64,000 nucleotides of DNA from Aliiroseovarius sediminilitoris. Lineage in GTDB: Bacteria > Pseudomonadota > Alphaproteobacteria > Rhodobacterales > Rhodobacteraceae. Below the pieces are notes generated by a model. It was given only the letters and a program-made list of their open reading frames with translations, made no database searches and was not told the DNA's origin. The stretch is from positions 558,001 to 622,000 of the forward strand of contig NZ_FOJB01000001.1 of assembly GCF_900109955.1 (NCBI RefSeq), in the 5' to 3' direction. The translations under genes were made by a program, and so were the position numbers. Below, piece by piece: positions 50,401-59,845 of the stretch (position 1 is its first letter; each line of letters begins with the position of its first letter).

Positions 50401-51879
50401 ATGTCTGATCTATCTTATGTCCGCTCAGAAATGTTGCCCGAACGCGCCCCGCCTGCATCGCAGATTGGCGTCGTGGGCTGGGCACGCGTCAATTTGTTCA
50501 ACGGGATCGGCAACTCGATCCTGACCATTCTGGCGCTTGTCTTTCTGTGGTCGGTTCTGTCGTTTCTGATCCCATGGGTGTTTGCACCAACATGGAACAG
50601 CGCGTCCCTGAACGAATGCCGCGAGATTTTTGGCGCCGATGGCGGCCATAGTTCGGCCTGCTGGGGGGTGATCCGGGAACGCTGGGTGCAACTTCTTTTC
50701 GGCTTCTATCCTGAAGCAGAACGCTGGCGGCCAGTCGTAGCCTTCGCGCTGCTGTTTGTGGCGCTGATCCCGGTGCTGTTCAACATGATCTCGCGTCGGA
50801 TGAACTGGGTGCTGCTTCTCGCGGTGCTTGGACTGGCCGCGCTTTATCTGGCCGGCGTGCTGGGGATCATCCTTGGATTGGCATTGTTGGGCGCGGCTGG
50901 TTACATCGGCTTCCAGGCATTTTCGACCACGAAAGAGGATCGTGCCGCCCAAATTGCGTCAGGCGCAAAGCGCCTTCCCAATCCGCTGATCTTCTCGGCG
51001 ATCTTCCCCTTCATCGCGCCTTGGCTGCTTTGGGGCGGGTCGATCTGGTTGCCAATTGGTGCGGCTTTGGGCTTTGTGGTCGGCTACTTTGCGTTTCGCT
51101 TTCTCGCGCCCATCACAGGCACTTTGGCTGGGTTGATCATCGCTGTCTTGGCGGCGCTGGCCTGGTGGATGGTCTTCACGGTTGGGTTCGCAGATCTTGT
51201 GCAAAGCATCATTCCCATCGGGCTTGAGGCTGTTGAAAGCCGTAACTTCGGGGGCTTCATGCTGTCGATCACCATCGGCGTCGTTGCCATTGCCTGCTCG
51301 CTGCCCATCGGCATCGTCTTGGCCTTGGGCCGTCAGTCGGATTTGATGATCGTCAAGGCGCTCTGCGTGGGCTTTATCGAGTTCATTCGCGGTGTGCCGC
51401 TGATCACGTTGTTGTTCGTGGCGTCCACGCTGTTGAACATCTTCCTGCCACCCGGCACTAACTTCGATATCATCCTCCGGGTGTTGATCATGGTGACGCT
51501 CTTCGCCGCGGCCTATATGGCCGAAGTGGTTCGGGGCGGGCTCGCAGCCCTTCCCAAGGGCCAATACGAGGCCGCAGACGCGCTTGGGCTTGATTACTGG
51601 AAAGCGCAACGCCTGATCATCATGCCGCAAGCCCTGAAGATCTCGATCCCCGGGATCGTGTCGACATTTATCGGCGTGTTCAAAGACACGGTTCTGGTGT
51701 CGATCATCGGCCTGCTTGATCCGTTGGGACTGTCAAATGCTATCCGTGCAGACCAGGACTGGAACGGAGTGGTGTGGGAGCTTTACGGCTTCATCGCCTT
51801 CATGTTCTTCGTCTTCTGTTTCTCAATGTCGCGCTATTCGATGTATCTCGAACGCCGGCTTCGCACGGACCACCGTTAA
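50401..51879 (+). CDS. aapM: General L-amino-acid ABC transporter, permease AapM
   Basis: 492 residues, longer than I recall for AapM of rhizobia (about 384). The extra length is a block of hydrophobic helices around residues 115-260 before the permease core. The core keeps the EAA loop [28 protein letters not shown]. It pairs with AapQ. The insertion could modify coupling or substrate range, or simply be typical of this group. Confidence 0.93.
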   Translation: MSDLSYVRSEMLPERAPPASQIGVVGWARVNLFNGIGNSILTILALVFLWSVLSFLIPWVFAPTWNSASLNECREIFGADGGHSSACWGVIRERWVQLLFGFYPEAERWRPVVAFALLFVALIPVLFNMISRRMNWVLLLAVLGLAALYLAGVLGIILGLALLGAAGYIGFQAFSTTKEDRAAQIASGAKRLPNPLIFSAIFPFIAPWLLWGGSIWLPIGAALGFVVGYFAFRFLAPITGTLAGLIIAVLAALAWWMVFTVGFADLVQSIIPIGLEAVESRNFGGFMLSITIGVVAIACSLPIGIVLALGRQSDLMIVKALCVGFIEFIRGVPLITLLFVASTLLNIFLPPGTNFDIILRVLIMVTLFAAAYMAEVVRGGLAALPKGQYEAADALGLDYWKAQRLIIMPQALKISIPGIVSTFIGVFKDTVLVSIIGLLDPLGLSNAIRADQDWNGVVWELYGFIAFMFFVFCFSMSRYSMYLERRLRTDHR

Positions 51880-51890
51880 AGGAGAGACTT

Positions 51891-52676
51891 ATGTCTTCTA
51901 TTACTCTCGAAACCCATGCCGATCGTTCCAAGATGGAAGTGTCGGACGAGGTTGCCATCGAAATCAGTGGCATGAACAAGTGGTACGGATCCTTCCACGT
52001 GCTGCGCGACATCGACCTGACTGTCTATCAGGGCGAACGAATCGTTATCGCCGGGCCGTCTGGTTCGGGTAAATCGACACTGATCCGATGCATCAACCGG
52101 CTTGAGGAACATCAGGAAGGTAAGATCATCGTGGATGGGACCGAGCTGACCTCGGATCTGAAAAACGTCGACAAGGTGCGATCGGAAGTGGGGATGGTGT
52201 TTCAGCACTTCAACCTGTTCCCGCACCTGACCATCCTGGAAAACTGCACGCTGGCGCCGATCTGGGTGCGCAAGACGCCCAAGAAAGAGGCGGAAGAAGT
52301 CGCGATGCACTTCCTTGAGAAGGTCAAGATCCCCGAACAGGCCCACAAATATCCGGGCATGTTGTCGGGGGGCCAGCAACAGCGGGTGGCCATCGCCCGC
52401 TCGCTCTGCATGATGCCGCGGATCATGCTGTTTGACGAACCGACCTCGGCGCTTGATCCTGAGATGATCAAGGAAGTGCTGGAAACCATGGTTGAACTAG
52501 CCGAGGAAGGCATGACCATGCTCTGCGTGACCCACGAAATGGGCTTCGCGAAAGAGGTCGCCAACCGCGTGATCTTCATGGATGCCGGTCAGATTGTGGA
52601 ACAGAACGAACCCAACGAATTCTTCAACAACCCACAGAACGAACGGACCAAACTGTTCCTCAGCCAGATTCTCTGA
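51891..52676 (+). CDS. aapP: General L-amino-acid ABC transporter, ATPase
   Basis: 261 residues. Walker A is GPSGSGKST (55-63), the signature is LSGGQ (158-162), Walker B is IMLFDE (178-183) and the switch histidine is H215. It energises AapQM. ATG 51891 follows AAAGGAGAG; the frame is open earlier but overlaps aapM. A terminator at 52698-52728 ends the operon. Confidence 0.96.
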   Translation: MSSITLETHADRSKMEVSDEVAIEISGMNKWYGSFHVLRDIDLTVYQGERIVIAGPSGSGKSTLIRCINRLEEHQEGKIIVDGTELTSDLKNVDKVRSEVGMVFQHFNLFPHLTILENCTLAPIWVRKTPKKEAEEVAMHFLEKVKIPEQAHKYPGMLSGGQQQRVAIARSLCMMPRIMLFDEPTSALDPEMIKEVLETMVELAEEGMTMLCVTHEMGFAKEVANRVIFMDAGQIVEQNEPNEFFNNPQNERTKLFLSQIL

Positions 52677-52697
52677 TCTGCACACCCGTCAACCAAG

Positions 52698-52728
52698 AAA
52701 CCCCGCACCGTCCCGTGCGGGGTCTTTA
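52698..52728 (+). terminator. Intrinsic terminator after aapP
   Basis: CCCCGCAC-CGTCCC-GTGCGGGG followed by TCTTTA, 20-50 bases past the aapP stop codon and before the convergent phosphatase gene. Confidence 0.88.
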
Positions 52729-52819
52729 CGTCTGCGGCCGGCCGTTTCTTCTGGCCAAAAATATCCCGGGGTGAGCGGCAACGCCGCGAGGGGCGGCGCC
52801 CCTTTTTCAAATTATCGCC

Positions 52820-53323
52820 TCAGATCAGCTCGCGCGGGATGACAAAATCAACGACCCGCCCGGTTCCCCAATCCACTTCCGTCCATTTGTCCAAATCAAA
52901 TTCTATCACAGACGTTGCAGCTGTTGGGTAGTGTTGAAACTTTGGGTGGGGATGACGTGTGATAGCCAGCCGTCTGGCCATGAAAGCAGAGCCAGGGTTG
53001 TGGGCGACGATCATCACCGTGTCCGTCTCGGCCGATTTGAGCGCGATTAGCATCGTCTCTGGGTTTGCAAGATACAGCGCGCGGGAATAGGTCGCCTTGG
53101 GGGCTTTGATGAACTTGTCGGCGATCAGCGCCCATGTTTCACGCGTGCGCGCGGCGTCCGAGCACAGAACCGTGTCAGGCACATACCCCTGCGCCGCCAG
53201 CCAGCGCCCGATGGCCTTGGCCGAGGCGCGCCCGCGCTTGTTCAACGGTCGGGAATGATCATCCAGATCAGCGTCACCCCAGCTGGATTTAGCATGTCGG
53301 GTCAGGATCAGGGTCAATGTCAT
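52820..53323 (-). CDS. SixA-like histidine phosphatase
   Basis: 167 residues. It has the RHA(K)SSW form of the histidine-phosphatase motif with nucleophile H10, and a second catalytic H108 in VAHNPGS. Small proteins of this form include SixA, which dephosphorylates phosphohistidine on phosphotransfer proteins; the substrate here is unknown. Its start overlaps the preceding Fe-S gene by four bases. Confidence 0.87.
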   Translation of the reverse strand: MTLTLILTRHAKSSWGDADLDDHSRPLNKRGRASAKAIGRWLAAQGYVPDTVLCSDAARTRETWALIADKFIKAPKATYSRALYLANPETMLIALKSAETDTVMIVAHNPGSAFMARRLAITRHPHPKFQHYPTAATSVIEFDLDKWTEVDWGTGRVVDFVIPRELI

Positions 53324-53946
53324 GTTGGGTTAAACGCTTTCATGTGAAATGCAGACTGAGCGGCCAACCTGCCATAGTTTTGGCTGACGGGGCAAGCACG
53401 GCGCGCGGCGCATCCCGACCCCATGCAATCAGTGCTGTCGTCGCCGTTCAGATGGGCAAGGCATGTGGTGATATCGTATCCATTTGATCCCAACGCGCCA
53501 ACCGGGCAAGCGCTGCGGCACGGGGCCGGGCAGTCATTGCAGGGACAGGTAGCAGCGGTCTGAAGGTCCATGTGACCGGTCAGTCTGATCGCGCCGCGAT
53601 AGCTGACCCACAGACCGGCGGTGTCATGAACCAACAGTGTTACCGGCGATTGCCACGCCCGACCAGATCGCAAGGCCCAGTCAAAAAATGGCGGATAGGG
53701 TGGCCCGTCAGATGGAAAGATTGCCTGTCCTGCCCAACGGTTGGCCAAATCAGTGATCGCGCATTTCGACCAACGATCCATCGGGTCGGGCAAACCGTCG
53801 GCATATTCGGCACTTTCGGTGAATCGAGCCCAGAACCCCGGCTCAAGTGGACCCAGCAGAACTATCGTGTCCGGTCCATCATGCAGTGCCCCGAAAACAT
53901 CCAACTGAAGGGTGCGTGCTTCACGCGTCAGATCGACTAGGGTCAC
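53320..53946 (-). CDS. 4Fe-4S ferredoxin-like protein of unknown role
   Basis: 208 residues from GTG 53946, which overlaps the stop codon of the sterol-desaturase-type gene as GTGA. A start 20 codons earlier is open but would overlap that gene by 64 bases. The C-terminal third carries nine cysteines, including C136-x2-C139-x3-C143-x3-C147-P, a 4Fe-4S pattern, and a second group C162, C174, C179 and C185. The layout recalls the C-terminal part of epoxyqueuosine reductase, but the catalytic N-terminus differs. The gene is coupled by overlap to the phosphatase. Confidence 0.78.
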   Translation of the reverse strand: MTLVDLTREARTLQLDVFGALHDGPDTIVLLGPLEPGFWARFTESAEYADGLPDPMDRWSKCAITDLANRWAGQAIFPSDGPPYPPFFDWALRSGRAWQSPVTLLVHDTAGLWVSYRGAIRLTGHMDLQTAATCPCNDCPAPCRSACPVGALGSNGYDITTCLAHLNGDDSTDCMGSGCAARRACPVSQNYGRLAAQSAFHMKAFNPT

Positions 53947-54737
53947 TTGCGGCGAAACGGCAGCAGCAGGCTCCAGCCCAGTTTTGATGGATTGTCGTCT
54001 TGCCATTCCAGCCCAATCACCATGTCATCATGCCCATCCCGGGGTTGATCTGTGTATGTCTTGAACATACGATCCCAAATCGACAAGCAGAAGCCATAGT
54101 TACTGTCTGTTTCATCTCTGTGAATGGAATGGTGAACGCGATGCATGTCTGGCGTCACCAATACCAACCGGAGCCACCGATCAAGACCCAGCGGCAATCG
54201 CATATTGGTGTGGTTGAACATGGCCGAACCGTTCAGAATGACCTCGAAAAGGATCACGCCCAGGGCTGGTGCGCCCAGAAGGTAAACCATACCGATCTTG
54301 ATGACCATGGACGCTGCGATCTCGGCTGGATGAAACCGAAGTGCAGTGGTGACATCAAAATCTCGGTCGGCGTGATGCACTCGGTGCATCCGCCACAAGA
54401 CGGGCACCTTGTGAAACACGACATGTTGCGCCCAGATCGCCAGATCAAGGATCAGCATGGCCGCGATGACCTCGACCCACGCGGGAAAATCTACCGTGTT
54501 GAAGACCCCCCAGCCCTGTGCTTCCGCATCCAGCGCAGCGCCAACCGCCAGCAATGGCATCAACAGTGCCATCAGGCGCAGGGTCAGGCTGTCGATCACG
54601 ATGATTGACAGGTTTGTAAACCAGCGCGTCTGCCGTGGCTGTGTGCGGGGGCGACGCGGCACCTTGGCCTCGATAATCGCGAACAGTGCGAACAGGCCAA
54701 GAAAGGTGCCCAGCCGAAGAATGAGTTCGTATTCCAT
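53943..54737 (-). CDS. Sterol desaturase/fatty-acid hydroxylase superfamily membrane protein
   Basis: 264 residues with about four transmembrane helices. The di-iron histidine motifs are HVVFH, HRVHH and a second HRVHH followed by SIHRDETDSNYG, as in the fatty-acid hydroxylase superfamily. It should hydroxylate or desaturate a membrane lipid; the substrate is unknown. It is first in a run of three overlapping minus-strand genes; the Fe-S protein downstream could be an electron donor, which is speculation. Confidence 0.88.
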   Translation of the reverse strand: MEYELILRLGTFLGLFALFAIIEAKVPRRPRTQPRQTRWFTNLSIIVIDSLTLRLMALLMPLLAVGAALDAEAQGWGVFNTVDFPAWVEVIAAMLILDLAIWAQHVVFHKVPVLWRMHRVHHADRDFDVTTALRFHPAEIAASMVIKIGMVYLLGAPALGVILFEVILNGSAMFNHTNMRLPLGLDRWLRLVLVTPDMHRVHHSIHRDETDSNYGFCLSIWDRMFKTYTDQPRDGHDDMVIGLEWQDDNPSKLGWSLLLPFRRK

Positions 54738-54804
54738 GGGGTGAATTTATGGACTGCCACACCAAGCGCAAGACAAATTCGCGCGATATGGCGTGTTGCG
54801 TCGA

Positions 54805-55665
54805 TCAGGCGCGGATCAGTGACCCCGCACCGAGATCGGTATAAAGCTCCAACAAGCAGGCATTGGGCGCGCGACCATCAAGGATAACCACCGCCCTTAC
54901 GCCGCCATCAATCGCGGCCAGCGCGGTTTCGGTCTTGGGTATCATCCCGCCCGCAATCACGCCAGAGGCAGTCATGTCGCGGATTTGCACAGGCGTCAGT
55001 TGGGTCAGAACCGCGCCATCGGCGTTCTTCACACCTTCGACATCCGTCAAAAGAAGCAGGCGATCCGCCTTCAGACCAGCCGCAATCGCCCCGGCCATCG
55101 TGTCGCCGTTTATGTTGTAAGTCTCGCCATTCCGACCAGCACCCAGGGGGGCGATCACCGGAATCGTTTCTGCCGCGGCAAGATCATGCAGGATCGACAC
55201 ATCCACTTCGGAGGGTGTTCCAACGAATCCAAGATCCGGGTTCGTCTGATCGCAAGTGACAAGTCCCGCATCTTTGCCGGACAGGCCCACAGCCTTGCCG
55301 CCCTCGGCGTTGATGGCTTGCACGATCCGCTTGTTGACCGCGCCGGACAGAACCATCTCGACCACCTCAACTGTGGCCGCATCCGTCACGCGCTTGCCGT
55401 TCACAAACTCGCTTTTGATCTGCAACCGATCCAGCATCGCGTTGATCATCGGCCCGCCGCCATGCACGACCACGGGTTTTACACCCACCTGACGCATCAG
55501 GACAATGTCGCGCGCAAAGCTGGCCATCGCCTCGTCATCGCCCATGGCATTGCCGCCAAACTTGATAACGACGGTTGCGCCGGTATAGCGCTGCAAATAG
55601 GGCAGGGCTTGGGACAGGGTGCGCGCTGTGGCGATCCAATCGCGGTTCATATCTTGGGTCTTCAT
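54805..55665 (-). CDS. argB: Acetylglutamate kinase
   Basis: 286 residues. It phosphorylates N-acetyl-L-glutamate in arginine synthesis. The ATP-binding KFGGNAM begins at K35, and GGGPMIN lies near residue 69-75. The start at 55665 ([10 protein letters not shown]) has GAGG eight bases upstream. It is divergent from an SDR gene across 116 bases and was probably next to engB before that gene came between. Confidence 0.96.
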   Translation of the reverse strand: MKTQDMNRDWIATARTLSQALPYLQRYTGATVVIKFGGNAMGDDEAMASFARDIVLMRQVGVKPVVVHGGGPMINAMLDRLQIKSEFVNGKRVTDAATVEVVEMVLSGAVNKRIVQAINAEGGKAVGLSGKDAGLVTCDQTNPDLGFVGTPSEVDVSILHDLAAAETIPVIAPLGAGRNGETYNINGDTMAGAIAAGLKADRLLLLTDVEGVKNADGAVLTQLTPVQIRDMTASGVIAGGMIPKTETALAAIDGGVRAVVILDGRAPNACLLELYTDLGAGSLIRA

Positions 55666-55781
55666 TCCAATATCCTCGTGCCCCACCGTGTTAGAGCCTT
55701 GGTTCCTCCATGCCAAGTCCCATTGCGCGCGGCCGGTGTGCTGATAGGGTTGCGGCGAAACCGACCGAGGGAACCCTGATC

Positions 55782-56516
55782 ATGGCTGATAGACAAAAGA
55801 CCCTTTTGCTGACGGGGGCCAGCCGTGGCATTGGCCACGCAACCGTGCGTCGGTTCAATCTGGAGGGCTGGCGGGTGATCACCTGTTCGCGGCACCCTAT
55901 CCCCGAGGAATGCCCATGGGGTGGGGCCGGTGAAGATCACGTGCAACTGGATTTGTCCGACCCCGCCGACACGATCAATGCGGTCGGGGTCATTCAGGAC
56001 AAGCTGGACGGCCGGTTGGATGCATTGGTCAACAATGCCGGCATTTCACCGAAAGGACCGGATGGTGAGCGATTGAGCACATTGAACACAGACCTGATGG
56101 ACTGGGGCAAGGTGTTTCACGTCAATTTCTTCGCCTCGGTCGTTCTGGCCCGAGGGTTGAAGGATGAACTGGCCGCCGCGAAGGGTGCGGTTGTGAATGT
56201 GACATCAATCGCGGGTGTCCGCGTTCATCCGTTTGCCGGTGCAGCCTATGCAACATCGAAGGCCGCATTGGCCGCGCTGACCCGTGAAATGGCGCATGAT
56301 TTCGGCCCGCTAGGAGTGCGTGTGAACGCCATTGCGCCGGGTGAAGTCGAAACCTCGATCCTGTCGCCTGGGACCGACAAGATTGTCGAGAAGGTGCCAA
56401 TGCGGCGATTGGGCCAGCCGGAAGAAGTCGCCGCCGCGATCTATTTCCTGTGTTCGGATGACAGCTCTTACATCTCGGGAACCGAGATTGAAGTGAACGG
56501 CGCACAACACGTCTGA
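55782..56516 (+). CDS. Classical SDR oxidoreductase
   Basis: 244 residues. The nucleotide site is TGASRGIG (11-18), followed by NNAG (84-87), and the catalytic set S142, Y156 and K160 (YATSK) is complete, unlike the SDR at 24861. The sequence ends with the usual DDSSYISGTEIEVNGAQ. It is the only plus-strand gene among the minus-strand genes from 52820 to 63324 and ends seven bases from engB. The substrate is unknown. Confidence 0.9.
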   Translation: MADRQKTLLLTGASRGIGHATVRRFNLEGWRVITCSRHPIPEECPWGGAGEDHVQLDLSDPADTINAVGVIQDKLDGRLDALVNNAGISPKGPDGERLSTLNTDLMDWGKVFHVNFFASVVLARGLKDELAAAKGAVVNVTSIAGVRVHPFAGAAYATSKAALAALTREMAHDFGPLGVRVNAIAPGEVETSILSPGTDKIVEKVPMRRLGQPEEVAAAIYFLCSDDSSYISGTEIEVNGAQHV

Positions 56517-56523
56517 TTGCACG

Positions 56524-57177
56524 TTAGTCCAGCGTGGCGATGATTGCGCGCAAGGTTTCGATCCCCAGTCCTTTGTCGGACGAGGTCAGCACCAGTTCGG
56601 GAAAGGCAGCCGGGTGTTTGGACAACGCGCCACGCACCTGGGCCAAGATATTCTCGCGATCTTTTTCTTTCACCTTGTCGGCTTTGGTCAAAACCGCCTG
56701 AAAGGTCACGGCGGATTGGTCCAGGAGCGACATGATCTCGTCATCTACGGGTTTCACGCCGTGACGCGCATCGATCAAGACGAAGGCCCGCCGCAAGTTC
56801 TGTCGGCCCGAGAGGTAGGACTTCAACAGTCGCTGCCATTTCTCGACCACCTTTACCGGCGCATTGGCATAGCCATAGCCCGGAAGGTCCACCAGATAGG
56901 GGCCATCAGTTGTCGTGAAGAAGTTGATTTCCTGCGTGCGGCCAGGTGTATTCGATGCGCGCGCCAACCCTTTGCGTCCGGTCAGGGCATTGATCAGGCT
57001 GGACTTTCCAACATTGGAGCGCCCCGCGAAACACACCTCGATCCGATCCGGTGCCGGCAAGCCGTCCATCGCGACCACACCTTTCAGGAAATCGGTTTCG
57101 GCCGCGAACAAAAGGCGTCCGGCCTCACGATCCTGTTGATCGGGCTCGTCTGCAAGGGGAAAGGGAAGCTGGTTCAT
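56524..57177 (-). CDS. engB: Ribosome biogenesis GTPase EngB/YihA
   Basis: 217 residues. G1 is GRSNVGKS (52-59), G3 DLPG (97-100) and G4 TKAD (164-167), with NTPGRTQ between. EngB supports 50S subunit assembly. The start ATG overlaps the MOSC gene stop codon by four bases. The order yidC-MOSC-engB is one coupled unit. Confidence 0.96.
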   Translation of the reverse strand: MNQLPFPLADEPDQQDREAGRLLFAAETDFLKGVVAMDGLPAPDRIEVCFAGRSNVGKSSLINALTGRKGLARASNTPGRTQEINFFTTTDGPYLVDLPGYGYANAPVKVVEKWQRLLKSYLSGRQNLRRAFVLIDARHGVKPVDDEIMSLLDQSAVTFQAVLTKADKVKEKDRENILAQVRGALSKHPAAFPELVLTSSDKGLGIETLRAIIATLD

Positions 57178-57926
57178 GCGATGACCTCGACCGGGCTGTC
57201 GACGTGAACACGACCGGGTTTGGTGACATAGCCATAGACGCCGAATTCCTGATGGTCCCAGCCTTGATTCAACGCGCCCAAGGTGTCGGCATCGCGTTGG
57301 CCGGTGCGCGGGTTGGCAGCGGTGGCAAGGCACCGTGTGATTTCTTCCCTGACCTCTATCTCGACCTCACCGACACGAACGGTTTTACCGACCCAGTCCT
57401 TCTCCTCCCACGCGTCAAAGCCTGTCAGGAACAGGTTTCCACGCCAGCGCAGCGGCGACAATTCTTGCCCAAGCTGCTTTTCGACCGCGGCATGAGAGGC
57501 CAGATTGATCAGCGAGACCGACGGAAAATCCGTGTCTGTCATGCCGCGATCCGCCTTCACGATGCGGACGGGTGCTGCCCGATTTGCTGGGCAAAGGGGG
57601 ATGACCCATTCGATGAACCGTGCGTGATCCTCGGCTCGGTCGGGGTTGAATGTGACGCCGGGCTGACTTGGATGGGTTAGCGTGACCGTGTTACTGGCAG
57701 CATCAAAACTGGCCTCCAAAGCCATCAAAGACGGCGCCTTCGCCCCGCGCGAAAAGTTTGAACATGGCACCCATCTGTTGGAATGTTCTAACTTGGTAGC
57801 CTCATGTGCCACGGCCCAATGACGATCATAGGGCAGACATTCGTCTGCCCTAAGCGTCACGTGCAAAAGGGGTTCACGCCCGTGCGACTTGATCGGATGC
57901 CGCCAGATTTCGGCGACATGCGCCAT
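57174..57926 (-). CDS. MOSC-domain protein (YcbX-like)
   Basis: 250 residues. The N-terminal MOSC_N part starts VAEIWRHPIKSHGRE. The C-terminal MOSC domain has TRCLATAANPRTGQRD with C199, the likely ligand of the molybdenum cofactor. Such proteins can reduce hydroxylated nitrogen compounds or carry sulphur. It starts on the last base of the yidC stop codon (TAATG). Confidence 0.92.
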   Translation of the reverse strand: MAHVAEIWRHPIKSHGREPLLHVTLRADECLPYDRHWAVAHEATKLEHSNRWVPCSNFSRGAKAPSLMALEASFDAASNTVTLTHPSQPGVTFNPDRAEDHARFIEWVIPLCPANRAAPVRIVKADRGMTDTDFPSVSLINLASHAAVEKQLGQELSPLRWRGNLFLTGFDAWEEKDWVGKTVRVGEVEIEVREEITRCLATAANPRTGQRDADTLGALNQGWDHQEFGVYGYVTKPGRVHVDSPVEVIA

Positions 57927-59737
57927 TATCCCACGTCCTTCGACTTGCGTTTGAAGGTTTTCAATACATTGCCCAGCACATTGGGCTTGTGCCCGTGGCT
58001 GCGCATGATGGTGTATTGCTGGATAAAGGTGATCGTGTTGTTTGCAATCCAGTAAACCACAAGGCCCGATGCAAACTGTCCCAGCATGAACATGAACACC
58101 CATGGCATCCACGCAAAGATCATTGCCTGAGTCGGGTCGGTGGGCGCGGGGTTCAGCTTCTGTTGCAACCACATCGAGATACCAAGGATAATCGGCAACA
58201 CACCCAGAGACGCGATCGCCAGCAGGCTTTCCGGCCCCGGAGGCGCAAAAGGCAATAGGCCAAACAGGTTCAGGATCGAGCTGGGATCGGGCGCAGAAAG
58301 GTCTTTGATCCAACCGATCCAGGGCGCGTGACGCAGCTCCAGCGTCACGAAGATCACTTTATAGAGCGAGAAGAAGATCGGGATCTGAAGCAGGATGGGC
58401 AGACAGCCCGAGGCCGGGTTGACCTTTTCCTTCTTGTAAAGCTCCATCATTTCTTGCTGAAGTTTTGCCCGGTCATCGCCGGCACGTTCTTTCAGCTTCT
58501 CCATCTCAGGCTGAAGCTCTTTCATCTTCGCCATCGAGACATAGGATTTATAGGCGAGCGGGAACAAGATTGCCTTGATCACAAGTGTCAGACCGATAAT
58601 CGCCCAACCCATATTTCCGATCACGCCGTTCAACCAGTGAAGGACGGCGAAAATCGGTTTTGTCAGAAAGAAGAACCAGCCCCAATCAATCGAGTCGATG
58701 AATTTATAGATGCCGTCTTCGTTCTGATAGGCGCGGATGGTTTCCCATTCTTTCGCACCGGCGAACAGCCGGGTCTCGACACTGGCCGAGGCACCGGGCG
58801 CGACGTCCTGCGTCGGCATTCTGATCTGTGTCTGATAAATGTCCGATTTTTCGGCATAGCGCACGACAGAGGTGAAGTCCTGACCCGGTTCCGGGATCAG
58901 CGTGGTCATCCAATAGTGATCGGTGAAGCCGATCCAGCCATTTTCTTCCACTTGAGCCACGTCGGCCCGCGCGCCTTCGCGTTCGTCAAATGAAAGATCG
59001 GCCACATCGGAATAGTCGGTTTCTTCCAGTTCTTTATCGACCTGACGAATGACGCCTTCATGTAGGATAAAAAATCCTTTCAGGTTCGACGGTTCACCGT
59101 GACGCGCCAACACACCATAAGGTGCCATGCGGTGGGCGGTATTGCTTGTGTTCTCGACCGACTGATTGATGGTGAACATGAAGTTTTCGTCGACGGAGAC
59201 AGTGCGACGGAACACCAGCCCATTGCCATTATCCCAGCGCAACGTAACCGGCGTTTCCGGCGTCAGTTTGGTGCCGGTTTCCACTGTCCAGATGGTGGTT
59301 GGACCGGGGACGTCTTCCAATGTCGTCTGTCCGCCCGGTGTCCAGCCATACAGGGCGTAATACGCCTCGGCCTCGCCCGTGGGGCGCAGCAGTTTGACGA
59401 TGTCACTGTCTTTCGACAGCTCGACGCGATAATCTTTCAGCTTAAGGTCATCCAGGCGTCCGCCAAGTAGGGAAATCGATCCGGCGAGCTCGGGCGTGTC
59501 GATTTCGACGCGGCCAACATTGGCCTGTTCGGCCGATACATCTGTGGTTGTGGCAGCAGTGGCAGCCGCGCTGTTGGTGTCAGGAAGGGCGGGAACGACT
59601 TGACCTTCGTCGGTCACCTGCTCGGTCGGCGTGGTGCTTTCGACGGGTTCAGCCGGAGGAAACATGATCATCCATCCAGTGATGACGAGAAAACTCAGCA
59701 CTGTTGCCAGGATCAGGTTCTTGTTTTGGTCGTCCAT
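57926..59737 (-). CDS. yidC: Membrane protein insertase YidC
   Basis: 603 residues, the Gram-negative type with one N-terminal helix, a large periplasmic domain (about 50-350) and five C-terminal helices. The conserved region has MKELQPEMEKLKERAGDDR and NPASGCLPILLQIPIFFSLYK. It inserts inner-membrane proteins alone or with SecYEG. It belongs to the rpmH-rnpA-yidD-yidC neighbourhood usual in bacteria, here split by ttcA and an EAL gene. Confidence 0.98.
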   Translation of the reverse strand: MDDQNKNLILATVLSFLVITGWMIMFPPAEPVESTTPTEQVTDEGQVVPALPDTNSAAATAATTTDVSAEQANVGRVEIDTPELAGSISLLGGRLDDLKLKDYRVELSKDSDIVKLLRPTGEAEAYYALYGWTPGGQTTLEDVPGPTTIWTVETGTKLTPETPVTLRWDNGNGLVFRRTVSVDENFMFTINQSVENTSNTAHRMAPYGVLARHGEPSNLKGFFILHEGVIRQVDKELEETDYSDVADLSFDEREGARADVAQVEENGWIGFTDHYWMTTLIPEPGQDFTSVVRYAEKSDIYQTQIRMPTQDVAPGASASVETRLFAGAKEWETIRAYQNEDGIYKFIDSIDWGWFFFLTKPIFAVLHWLNGVIGNMGWAIIGLTLVIKAILFPLAYKSYVSMAKMKELQPEMEKLKERAGDDRAKLQQEMMELYKKEKVNPASGCLPILLQIPIFFSLYKVIFVTLELRHAPWIGWIKDLSAPDPSSILNLFGLLPFAPPGPESLLAIASLGVLPIILGISMWLQQKLNPAPTDPTQAMIFAWMPWVFMFMLGQFASGLVVYWIANNTITFIQQYTIMRSHGHKPNVLGNVLKTFKRKSKDVG

Positions 59738-59845
59738 CGGGGCCTACCACTCATCAATTTCGGTCAGAGTGGTTCAACAGGGCAGGGCGCAAAAGGTCAA
59801 GCAGTTTTAAGGTGCGCACCCCGTGCATTCCGGAAGATCCAGGCC

